DNA of 56,154 bases from RGIG6178 sp045612885 (GTDB lineage Bacteria; Bacillota_I; Bacilli_A; RFN20; DUOF01). A model generated the notes under the pieces. That model had not been told where the DNA came from, did not search any database, and worked only from the letters and a program-made list of their open reading frames with translations. The position numbers and the translations under genes are program-made. The number at the start of each line of letters is the position of its first letter. Position 1 is the stretch's first letter. This document shows positions 42,723 through 50,387 of the stretch, one piece after another. Location of the stretch: the NCBI GenBank assembly GCA_045612885.1, contig JAZKZZ010000005.1:1-56154 (forward strand), in the 5' to 3' direction.

Positions 42723-45026
42723 ATGTTAGCAAGTGAAGTATTGGAGTTTGATTTGATCAAAGAAACATTGAGTGAAATATCTAAGATGGATATTAATAAA
42801 GAACGTTTTTTAGATATGGAAATGTCTATTGACAAAGATAATATCGAACTTATGTTAAGACAGGTTGATGAAGCTAGTCAGATTTTATATAGATATGGTA
42901 ACTTAGAATTAGTAGAACTGGGGGATATTTATAATAGTGTAGATAGAGCTAGTAAAAGATCTATTCTTTCTATAAAAGAGTTATTTAATATATTATCATC
43001 TTTTAAAATTATTTTAGACATTCAAAAATATAATATTCAAATATCTAAAGATGAGTTTCAGGAGTATTTTAACATTGTAAATAAATTAACATTTGTCGAT
43101 GTTTTATATAGAGAATTATATAAGTGTATAGGAAATGATTTGACCATTTTAGATAGTGCTAGTATTAAATTAAAGAAGATAAGAAGTGAGATTAATAATT
43201 GCGAGATTGATATTAGAAATAAGTTAGTTAAAATAATTGCTAATAATTCTAAAATATTAACTGATACTAATATCATTTATCGAAATGGTAAACAAGTATT
43301 AGCAGTTAATTCCTCATATAAGTATAGTTTGGGTGGAATAGTTGTAGATGAGTCAAATAGTGGGGCTACAAGTTATGTTGAACCTGAAGAAGTATATAAA
43401 TTAACTTGTAAGGTTAATCGTTTAAAAGATGAAGAAAATGAAGAAATAGAGAGAATCTTAACTTATCTTAGTCAATATGTAGCAACTTATAAAGAGGAAA
43501 TCGGAACTAATTTTAGTGCATTATTAGATATCGATTTTATATTTAGTAAAGCTAAATATGGAAACAGAATAAATGGTAAAAGAGCAATTATAAGTGATGA
43601 AGTAAAATTGGTTAGTGCTAGACATCCTTTGATTGATAAAGATAAGGTGGTTAGTAATACTTTCTCCTTATCTAATAAAGATAAGAAAATTATAGTTATC
43701 AGTGGACCTAATACTGGGGGAAAGAGTGTAGCGCTTAAAACCTTAGGATTACTTTCATATATGAATCAATGTGGCTTGCTTATTAGTGTAGATGGTGAAG
43801 CTAGATTACCTATATTTGACAATATTTATCTAGATTTGGGAGATAATCAATCAATCATATCTTCCTTATCTACCTTTTCTAGTCATATTTTGAATATTTC
43901 TAATATATTAAATAACGCTAATGAAAATAGTTTAGTATTATTAGATGAAGTTGGAGCAGGAACTGATCCTAAACAAGGAGAAGCTTTAGCTATGGCAATC
44001 ATAGAAGAGTTTCATTTACTTAACTCATATCTTATGATTACTACTCACTATGATAATTTAAAGAGTTATGCCCTTGATTCTAATTATATTAAAGTATGTG
44101 CTATGGAATTTAATAAAGAGACCCTTAAACCAACTTATAAATTAATTGAAAATAGCATAGGTAAATCTTATGGAATAGAAATTGCTAAGTCTTATGGAAT
44201 AAATCAAAGAGTTATTGATAACGCTATTTCATATAAAGAAAAATATTCAAATGTTAATGAAAGAGCACTAGAAAGATTAGAGAAAGAAACTAGTAAGTGC
44301 GAATTATTACAACTTGAACTTGAAAGAGTAAAAAATGATTTGAATAATCAGATAGAAATTAATAAAGAAAAAGAAAAGAATTTAAATGATTTAATTAAAG
44401 ATATAGAAAAGAATGCTAAAGAAGAAAAAGAGAGAATAATTGAAGATAGTGTTATTAAAATAGAAGAAATATTAAAAGAGATTAGAAGCAAAGACAATTT
44501 AAAGATGCATGAAGCCTTAAAAGCAAAAAAAGAACTTGAAGAATTGTTAGATAAAGAAGAGGAAGAAAGAAGTAATGCTGTTTTTGAAGTTGGTGATTAT
44601 GTTTTTGTTACTTCTTTATCAATGTATGGAACGATTGTTAAAAAGAATAAAGATGTATATAGTGTCAATTTAGGAAAGATGACAGTTAATGTTAAAAATA
44701 ATGAGCTTGAAAAGAAAACTAAATCTAAAGAGAAGAGCAAAGTAAGCATTGGTAGTAGAGTAAGTGTAGGAAGAATGAGTAATGAACTTAATTTAATTGG
44801 TAAAACTAGTAATGAAGCCTTATATGAATTAGAAAAGTTTATTGATAAAGCAAGAATGATTAATTTGAGTCCAATAAGAATTATTCATGGATTTGGAAAA
44901 GGTATATTAAGAAGTACAGTAGAAAACTATCTTAAAAAGTGTGATTTTGTAGAATCATATTCACTTGCAGGATATGGACAGGGTAGTGGTGGAGCTACAA
45001 TGGTTTATTTAAAGAAAAGAGGGTAA
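42723..45026 (+). CDS. mutS2: MutS2, ribosome-rescue/recombination ATPase
   Basis: 767 residues from the ATG at 42723, after GGGAAGG; upstream in-frame codons overlap the promoter. It has MutS core and clamp domains, an ABC-type ATPase with Walker A G328-P-N-T-G-G-K-S and L-L-D-E-V-G-A-G-T-D-P, a long Glu/Lys coiled coil (about 515-610), a KOW-like region, and a C-terminal Smr domain with H-G-F-G-K-G-I-L-R. It lacks the mismatch-binding domain of MutS1. Known roles of Bacillus MutS2 are rescue of collided ribosomes and control of recombination. Confidence 0.95.
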   Translation: MLASEVLEFDLIKETLSEISKMDINKERFLDMEMSIDKDNIELMLRQVDEASQILYRYGNLELVELGDIYNSVDRASKRSILSIKELFNILSSFKIILDIQKYNIQISKDEFQEYFNIVNKLTFVDVLYRELYKCIGNDLTILDSASIKLKKIRSEINNCEIDIRNKLVKIIANNSKILTDTNIIYRNGKQVLAVNSSYKYSLGGIVVDESNSGATSYVEPEEVYKLTCKVNRLKDEENEEIERILTYLSQYVATYKEEIGTNFSALLDIDFIFSKAKYGNRINGKRAIISDEVKLVSARHPLIDKDKVVSNTFSLSNKDKKIIVISGPNTGGKSVALKTLGLLSYMNQCGLLISVDGEARLPIFDNIYLDLGDNQSIISSLSTFSSHILNISNILNNANENSLVLLDEVGAGTDPKQGEALAMAIIEEFHLLNSYLMITTHYDNLKSYALDSNYIKVCAMEFNKETLKPTYKLIENSIGKSYGIEIAKSYGINQRVIDNAISYKEKYSNVNERALERLEKETSKCELLQLELERVKNDLNNQIEINKEKEKNLNDLIKDIEKNAKEEKERIIEDSVIKIEEILKEIRSKDNLKMHEALKAKKELEELLDKEEEERSNAVFEVGDYVFVTSLSMYGTIVKKNKDVYSVNLGKMTVNVKNNELEKKTKSKEKSKVSIGSRVSVGRMSNELNLIGKTSNEALYELEKFIDKARMINLSPIRIIHGFGKGILRSTVENYLKKCDFVESYSLAGYGQGSGGATMVYLKKRG

Positions 45027-45028
45027 CT

Positions 45029-46771
45029 ATGATTGAAGAAAAGTTAAATCTACTTGAAGATAAACCTGGTTGCTATTTAATGTATGATAAGGATAATAAC
45101 ATTATTTATGTTGGTAAGGCTAAGAGTCTAAAAAAAAGAGTTAGTCAATACTTTTTAAAAGAGCATACAGGTAAGACTAAGCTTATGGTTAGTAATGTTT
45201 TTACTTTTGATACTATTATTACTCATAGTGAAAAAGAAGCGTTGTTACTTGAAAATAATCTTATTAAGAAACATAATCCTAAGTATAATATTTTATTAAA
45301 AGATGATAAAAGATATCCGTATGTTAAATTAAATATAACAGGTTATCCATATTTAGAGATTGCAAGAAATATTAAAGACAAAAAGGCTATTTATTATGGC
45401 CCTTTTTCTGATTCTAGTGCAGCATATACCTCCATTAATTTATTAAATCAAATATATCCATTAAGAAAATGTAAAAATATACCTAAAAAAGAGTGTTTAT
45501 ATGCTCATTTAGGGATGTGTTTAGCTCCATGTATTAAAGATATAGATAAAGAAAGCAAGGATAGAATTATAAAAGATGTAGATGATTTTTATAATGGTGA
45601 TGCAAGTAAAGTAAAAAGAAAACTAGTAAGTAGAATGAATGAGTATTCTTCTAGATTAGAGTTTGAAAATGCTAAGGAGTGCAAGGAATTAATAGAGTAT
45701 TTAGATCATATTTTAATTAAACAGGATGTAGAACTAAAGAATAATTTAAATTGTGATTTTTTTGCTTTTTCTTTTAAAGAAGATTATGTTTCTATGGCTG
45801 TGTTTGTATATAGAAATGGAATTCTTATTCATAAAGATAAAAGAGTTATTGAAGGATTAGTAGATGATGAAAGTTATGAATCTATAATAGTAGAGTATTA
45901 TAATCATAATATTATACCAAAACATATTATTATTCCTACTTACTTGGATAGTAGTCTACTTGAAGAAACTTTAAATACACATGTTAGTTATGCTTATAAA
46001 GGAAGTAAAAAGAATATTTTAGAAATGGTAGCTATGAATGCTAAAAAGGCAATGGAAGAATATTTTTTAAAGGATTTAAATAATCAAAAATTATTAATAG
46101 AATTACAAGAAAAATTAGGTTTAGATGTATATCCTTACCGAATTGATTTATTTGATAATTCTCATCTTCAAGGAGAGAATGCAGTTGGAGTTAAAGTTTG
46201 CTTTGAAAATGCTAAAAGTAATAAGAAATTATATAGAAAATATCTAATTAATAATGATAATAAAAAAGATGATTTAGCTAGTATGAAGGAAGTTTTATAT
46301 CGAAGATTATTTAAGATTATTAGTGATGATGATTATAAACCTGAGTTGATTATTCTAGATGGGGGAATGAATCAAATTAATGCAGTTAAGGAAATTGTAA
46401 ATGACTTACATTTAGAAATTAATTTATGTGGTTTAGTTAAAGATAGTAAACATAATACTAGAGGATTAATGGATAGTAATGGAAACATTATCGAGATAGA
46501 GAAAAATAGTGAATTATTTTATCTTCTAGTTAGAATGCAAGATGAAGTTCATCGCTTTGCAATTACTAGTCATAGAAACAAAAGAAGTAAATCTCTTACT
46601 AGTTCAATCTTGGATTCAATTCAAGGGTTAGGTAAAAAAAGAAAAGAGGAGTTGCTTAGAGCATATTCTAGTATTAGTGAGATAGCTTGTGCATCAGTTG
46701 AAGAATTAAGTCAATATGTTCCTCTAAATGTAGCAAAAACAATAAAAGAAAAACTTAATAACCATAATTAA
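45029..46771 (+). CDS. uvrC: Excinuclease ABC subunit C
   Basis: 580 residues, two bases after mutS2. N-terminal GIY-YIG nuclease (about 10-90; the first motif reads G-C-Y-L-M in place of the usual G-x-Y), a Cys-rich iron-sulfur-like cluster region (C-K-N then C-L-Y-A-H-L-G-M-C-L-A-P-C), UVR motif (about 200-230), RNase H-like second nuclease with F-D-N-S-H-L-Q-G and I-L-D-G-G, and a C-terminal helix-hairpin-helix. It makes both incisions in nucleotide excision repair. Confidence 0.95.
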   Translation: MIEEKLNLLEDKPGCYLMYDKDNNIIYVGKAKSLKKRVSQYFLKEHTGKTKLMVSNVFTFDTIITHSEKEALLLENNLIKKHNPKYNILLKDDKRYPYVKLNITGYPYLEIARNIKDKKAIYYGPFSDSSAAYTSINLLNQIYPLRKCKNIPKKECLYAHLGMCLAPCIKDIDKESKDRIIKDVDDFYNGDASKVKRKLVSRMNEYSSRLEFENAKECKELIEYLDHILIKQDVELKNNLNCDFFAFSFKEDYVSMAVFVYRNGILIHKDKRVIEGLVDDESYESIIVEYYNHNIIPKHIIIPTYLDSSLLEETLNTHVSYAYKGSKKNILEMVAMNAKKAMEEYFLKDLNNQKLLIELQEKLGLDVYPYRIDLFDNSHLQGENAVGVKVCFENAKSNKKLYRKYLINNDNKKDDLASMKEVLYRRLFKIISDDDYKPELIILDGGMNQINAVKEIVNDLHLEINLCGLVKDSKHNTRGLMDSNGNIIEIEKNSELFYLLVRMQDEVHRFAITSHRNKRSKSLTSSILDSIQGLGKKRKEELLRAYSSISEIACASVEELSQYVPLNVAKTIKEKLNNHN

Positions 46772-46808
46772 ATTTATGCATATTATATACTAGCAGGGAG
46801 GTTAAGTA

Positions 46809-47015
46809 ATGGTGTCTATCTTAACTGCTAGAGAAAGACAAATCTTTAATTTATTAATCGAAAATAATACTACTAGTGATATAGCTTCTTTGCTACATAT
46901 TAGTGAAAAGACCGTTAGAAACCATATTTCTAATGTTATTCAAAAATTAGATGTAAATAGCAGATCACAAGCCATTATTGAACTAATAAAATTAAAGGAA
47001 ATAGCCCTTAAATAA
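46809..47015 (+). CDS. Small LuxR/GerE-type DNA-binding protein
   Basis: 68 residues, essentially a bare LuxR-type helix-turn-helix: L-T-A-R-E-R-Q-I at the start, the recognition helix in I-S-E-K-T-V-R-N-H-I-S-N, and the dimer helix at the end. The size matches GerE, the late sporulation regulator of Bacillus (74 residues), but a role in sporulation here is only a possibility. GGGAGG lies before the start. It is directly upstream of the four repeat-protein genes and could regulate them. Confidence 0.88.
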   Translation: MVSILTARERQIFNLLIENNTTSDIASLLHISEKTVRNHISNVIQKLDVNSRSQAIIELIKLKEIALK

Positions 47016-47026
47016 AAGGGCTTTTT
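47003..47026 (+). terminator. Intrinsic terminator overlapping the regulator stop codon
   Basis: AGCCCTT / AAGGGCT with a 6-base loop, then TTTTTA. A near copy occurs at 48322-48345. Confidence 0.85.
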
Positions 47027-47051
47027 ATATGTGAAAAAGCAGGTTAGATAT

Positions 47052-47080
47052 TTGATTATGAATAAATAATGATGTATACT
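47052..47080 (+). promoter_or_regulatory. Promoter of repeat gene 1
   Basis: TTGATT (47052-47057), 17-base spacer, TATACT (47075-47080). Same layout and similar bases as the repeat gene 2 promoter. Confidence 0.65.
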
Positions 47081-47110
47081 TAAATTAATTAGGTATAGGT
47101 GGTGTTTTAT

Positions 47111-48298
47111 ATGTTAAGTGATAGAAAAAAAAGAGCGTCAATTGAACTAGTAAAATTTAAAGGCGAAAATTTAGAATTATTAAGCGAAGAGTTAAGAAAT
47201 GATAAAGAAGTAGTATTAGCAGCAGTTAGCCAAGATGGCTATGCCCTAGAATATGCAAGTGATGAGTTAAAAAATGATAAAGAAGTGGTATTAGCAGCAG
47301 TTAGCAGTAATGGTGATGCCCTAAAATATGCAAGTGATGAGTTAAAAAATGACAAAGAAGTAGTACTAGCAGCAGTTAGCCAAAATGGGCTTGCTTTAAG
47401 ACATACAAGCGAAGAATTAAGAAATGATAAGAAAATAGTATTAGTAGCAGTAAGAAAAGAGCCTTCGGCCCTAAAATATGCAAGCGAAGAGTTAAGAAAT
47501 GATAAAAAAATAGTTTCAGTAGCAGTGCTTCGATATCCTCCTGTTCTAGAATATGCAAGCGATGAATTAAAAAATGATAAAAGATTTCTCCTTTCTCTAG
47601 CAAAAGAAAATTACAACGTGGTTTACTACATGCCCCGTGCACTTAGAGTAGACGACGAATTTATGATTGAATTAATAAAAATAGATCCTAGAGCATTTGA
47701 ATATGCAAGTGACAAGTTGAAGAAAGATAAGGAATTAGTATTAGCAATAGTTAAGCGAGGTGGCTATGCCCTAGAATATGCAAGTGATGAGTTAAAAGAT
47801 GATAGAGAAGTAGTACTAGCAGCAGTTAGCAGTAATGGTAATGTCCTAGGAATTTTAAGTGAAGAGTTAAGAAATGATAAAGAAATAGTATTAGCTGCAG
47901 TTAATCAAAACGGGTTTGCTTTAGAGCATGCAAGTGAAGAGTTAAGAAATGATAAAGAATTAGTATTAGCTGCAGTTAGCCAAGATGGCTGTGCCCTAGA
48001 ATGTGCAAGTGATGAGTTAAAAAATGACAAAGAAGTAGTATTAGCAGCAGTTAGCAGTAATGGTGCTGTCCTAAGAATTTTAAGTGAAGAGTTAAGAAAT
48101 GATAAAGAAATAGTATTAGCAGCAGTTAGGCAAGTTGGCTGGGCCCTAGAATATGCAAGTGAAGAGTTAAGAAATGATAAAGAAGTAGTACTTGCCGCAG
48201 TAAAAAACAATCGTGGTGCCCTATCTTATGTAGGCGAAGAGTTAAGAAATGATCCTCAATTTAAAGCCTTGGTGAACCAAGTTAACAACATACGTTAA
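47111..48298 (+). CDS. DUF4116-type 25-residue repeat protein 1
   Basis: 395 residues from the ATG at 47111, after GGTGGTG. A 26-residue N-terminal cap is followed by 14 units of exactly 25 residues and a short end cap. The consensus unit is E-L-(R/K)-N-D-K-E-(V/I)-V-L-A-A-V-x-x-x-G-x-A-L-E-Y-A-S-(D/E). Each unit should form two short helices, so the protein is probably an alpha solenoid. There is no signal peptide, so it should be cytoplasmic. The unit type fits the DUF4116 repeat family of unknown function. Variable positions sit mostly at unit residues 14-18 and 22-23, suggesting a binding surface. Confidence 0.88.
   Translation: MLSDRKKRASIELVKFKGENLELLSEELRNDKEVVLAAVSQDGYALEYASDELKNDKEVVLAAVSSNGDALKYASDELKNDKEVVLAAVSQNGLALRHTSEELRNDKKIVLVAVRKEPSALKYASEELRNDKKIVSVAVLRYPPVLEYASDELKNDKRFLLSLAKENYNVVYYMPRALRVDDEFMIELIKIDPRAFEYASDKLKKDKELVLAIVKRGGYALEYASDELKDDREVVLAAVSSNGNVLGILSEELRNDKEIVLAAVNQNGFALEHASEELRNDKELVLAAVSQDGCALECASDELKNDKEVVLAAVSSNGAVLRILSEELRNDKEIVLAAVRQVGWALEYASEELRNDKEVVLAAVKNNRGALSYVGEELRNDPQFKALVNQVNNIR
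47189..48238 (+). repeat. Fourteen tandem 75-bp coding repeats
   Basis: Perfect 75-base period with no indel across 14 units. Adjacent units vary from nearly identical to strongly diverged (units 6 and 7). Confidence 0.9.
47714..48163 (+). repeat. 225-bp higher-order duplication inside repeat gene 1
   Basis: Units 8-10 (47714-47938) and 11-13 (47939-48163) are near copies as a three-unit block. For example 47821-47902 matches 48046-48127 at an offset of exactly 225 with few differences. Confidence 0.8.
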
Positions 48299-48321
48299 AC
48301 TAAAGTAAATTAAATGAAAGA

Positions 48322-48345
48322 AGCCCTTGAATAAAAGGGCTTTTT
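48322..48345 (+). terminator. Intrinsic terminator of repeat gene 1
   Basis: AGCCCTT / AAGGGCT with loop GAATAA, then TTTTTA. It differs from the terminator at 47003 by one loop base. Confidence 0.85.
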
Positions 48346-48356
48346 ATATTATATAT

Positions 48357-48385
48357 TTGACTATGAGGATATAAGCATTTATACT
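48357..48385 (+). promoter_or_regulatory. Promoter of repeat gene 2
   Basis: TTGACT (48357-48362), 17-base spacer, TATACT (48380-48385). Confidence 0.7.
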
Positions 48386-48406
48386 AGATACAAGGTGGTG
48401 TTTTAA

Positions 48407-49192
48407 ATGCTAAATGAAAGTAAAAGAAAAGCTATGTTGGAATTAATTGAGTTTAATCCAATGAAATTAAGATACTTGGGTAAAGAATATAATAATGATA
48501 GAGAAATAGTATTAAGAGCAGTTAATAGTAATGGTAAAGCTTTAGCATTTGCAAGCGATAGATTAAAAGATGATAAAAAAGTTGTTATGGCTGCTGTAGA
48601 AAATGATGGTAATGCACTAATGTTTGCAAGTGATAGATTAAAGAAGGATAGTGAAATTGTATATATTGCAGTTAATGAGTCTGGATTTGCACTAGAACAT
48701 GCAAGTGAAGAGTTAAGAAATGATAAAGTAATAGTTTCTGCTGCAGTTAAAAGACATGGTAGTGCAATACAATTTGCAAGTGAAGAATTAAAATCAGATA
48801 TTAAAATAGTAAAAGATGCTTTATTGAACGATGGATGTGCTTTAATGTATTTAAATGATGAATTAAAAAGTAATAAAGAGATTGTTCTTTTAGCAGTTAA
48901 TCAAAACGGGTTTGCTTTAGAGCATGCAAGTGAAGAGTTAAGAAATGATAAGGAAGTAGTAATAGCAGCAGTTAAGCAAAGAATTCCTAAGAATATGATT
49001 ATTGCTAAAATGCGTAAAAGATTTGTATTGGACTATATTGGAGAAAAATTAAAGAATGATAAAGAATTTATATTAGAACTAGTAAAATTGGATCCATATG
49101 CTATAGAGTATGTTGATATTGCATTTAAAAATGATCCTGATGTAAAGAAAGCAATAAAAGACGCAAAGGAAAATAATAAAAAGAGAAGATAA
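48407..49192 (+). CDS. DUF4116-type 25-residue repeat protein 2
   Basis: 261 residues after GGTGGTG. An N-terminal cap like that of gene 1 (K-R-K-A-x-L-E-L-I-E-F) is followed by about eight units of the same 25-residue repeat. The seventh contains a short basic insertion (K-Q-R-I-P-K-N) that breaks the period. A Lys-rich tail ends the protein. It shares a 59-base identical block with gene 1 (48893-48951 and 47897-47955). Its promoter, terminator and ribosome binding site are also close copies, so the whole gene unit was duplicated. Cytoplasmic; function unknown. Confidence 0.88.
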   Translation: MLNESKRKAMLELIEFNPMKLRYLGKEYNNDREIVLRAVNSNGKALAFASDRLKDDKKVVMAAVENDGNALMFASDRLKKDSEIVYIAVNESGFALEHASEELRNDKVIVSAAVKRHGSAIQFASEELKSDIKIVKDALLNDGCALMYLNDELKSNKEIVLLAVNQNGFALEHASEELRNDKEVVIAAVKQRIPKNMIIAKMRKRFVLDYIGEKLKNDKEFILELVKLDPYAIEYVDIAFKNDPDVKKAIKDAKENNKKRR

Positions 49193-49209
49193 CCTCTTCT
49201 CTTTTTTTA
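49181..49209 (+). terminator. Intrinsic terminator of repeat gene 2
   Basis: AAGAGAAG / CTTCTCTT overlapping the stop codon, then a T run. Confidence 0.8.
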
Positions 49210-49212
49210 TGA

Positions 49213-49241
49213 TTGACAATATTTAATAGGTACTTTAAAAT
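49213..49241 (+). promoter_or_regulatory. Promoter of repeat gene 3
   Basis: Perfect TTGACA (49213-49218), 17-base spacer, TAAAAT (49236-49241). Confidence 0.7.
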
Positions 49242-49275
49242 TTAGTTAGCAACAGTTTTATTGGTGGTGATTAAA

Positions 49276-50268
49276 TTGCTAAGTTTACAAGACAAGAAGA
49301 TTGCTATTAGATTAACACAATTGAATACTCGTGCTTTAAGTTTATTAAATGAAGAATGTAAAAGAGATAAGGATATAGTTTTAGCTGCAATTAAAAAGAA
49401 TCCAAGTGCGCTAGAGTATGCAAGTGATGAATTGAAAAATAATAAAAAGTTTATATTAATTGCATTAACTTATACTAATATAAGTTTAAAGCATGTTAAT
49501 GATAAGTTAAAAGATGATAAAGAGATAGTTTATAAAGCTACAATGAACTCTCCTTTTAATTTGCAATATGCAAGTGAAGAGTTAAAAAATAATAAAGAGT
49601 TTATACTAGATATAATTGATAAAAATGTTATGCCTTTATCTTATGTAAGCGAAGAACTAAAAGATGATAGAGATGTTATTTTAAAAGCAATAGAAAAATT
49701 TCCTCCATCATTTGAATTCGCAAGTGAAAGATTAAGAAATGATAAAGAGATAGTGTATATCGCTGCTTTAAAATTTGCTGGATTATTGCGTAATGCAAGT
49801 AAAGAGTTAAAGAAAGATAGAGATTTTATGTTGTCTATAATAAAAGACTGTCCCTATGCTATGATATATGTAGATAAAAAATTAAAAGATGATGATAACT
49901 TTGTAATAGAAGCAATAAAATTAAATATCAAAGCTTCATTGTTTGCTCCACTTAGATTTTGGAATTATAAATGGTTTATATTATCTTTAATAGAAAATAA
50001 GTTGATTAGTACAAGAAAATTATCTATAGGAGATGATTTGAAAAATGATAGAGAGATTGCACTTAGAGCGCTTGAAGCAGGGTGGTTACCTCTTGTTTTA
50101 GAAGAATTTAGTGAAGAGGTTAGAAATGATAAGGAATTTATTTTAGAAGCTATTGAAATCAATAAAGGTATAGTGAATTATATTGGTGAAGAATTAAAGA
50201 AAGATTCTGATATAAATACTCTTATTGAAGAAAATAAAAACGATTTTAGAGTTTATATAAGAAAATAA
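49276..50268 (+). CDS. DUF4116-type 25-residue repeat protein 3, TTG start
   Basis: 330 residues. The start is taken as TTG at 49276 because it lines up exactly with the ATG of genes 1 and 2: GGTGGTG, six bases, then start and a leucine codon. Upstream TTG/GTG codons at 49261-49269 overlap that ribosome binding site. About 12 repeat units follow the N-terminal cap. They are more diverged than in genes 1 and 4, and units 9-10 carry small insertions. No signal peptide. This is probably the oldest, least recently exchanged copy. No clear terminator follows. Confidence 0.85.
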   Translation: MLSLQDKKIAIRLTQLNTRALSLLNEECKRDKDIVLAAIKKNPSALEYASDELKNNKKFILIALTYTNISLKHVNDKLKDDKEIVYKATMNSPFNLQYASEELKNNKEFILDIIDKNVMPLSYVSEELKDDRDVILKAIEKFPPSFEFASERLRNDKEIVYIAALKFAGLLRNASKELKKDRDFMLSIIKDCPYAMIYVDKKLKDDDNFVIEAIKLNIKASLFAPLRFWNYKWFILSLIENKLISTRKLSIGDDLKNDREIALRALEAGWLPLVLEEFSEEVRNDKEFILEAIEINKGIVNYIGEELKKDSDINTLIEENKNDFRVYIRK

Positions 50269-50299
50269 AAAAACTTGTGTGTAAAAGGCAGAATATAAT

Positions 50300-50328
50300 T
50301 TGACTTTAATATTTTTTTTATTTAGAAT
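50300..50328 (+). promoter_or_regulatory. Promoter of repeat gene 4
   Basis: TTGACT (50300-50305), 17-base spacer, TAGAAT (50323-50328). Confidence 0.65.
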
Positions 50329-50387
50329 TAACTAAAGAACTAATTTACATTTTTAGCAGTTTTTGTTCAATGAAGGAGGTTTTTTAA

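Noticed and set aside
47905..48210. Minus-strand repetitive frame inside repeat gene 1
   Set aside because: Its repeats are only the complement of the coding repeats; no start signal.
47189..48238. Regular repeats that could be mistaken for a CRISPR array
   Set aside because: The period is 75 bases, in frame throughout, with no unique spacers between identical repeats and no cas genes.
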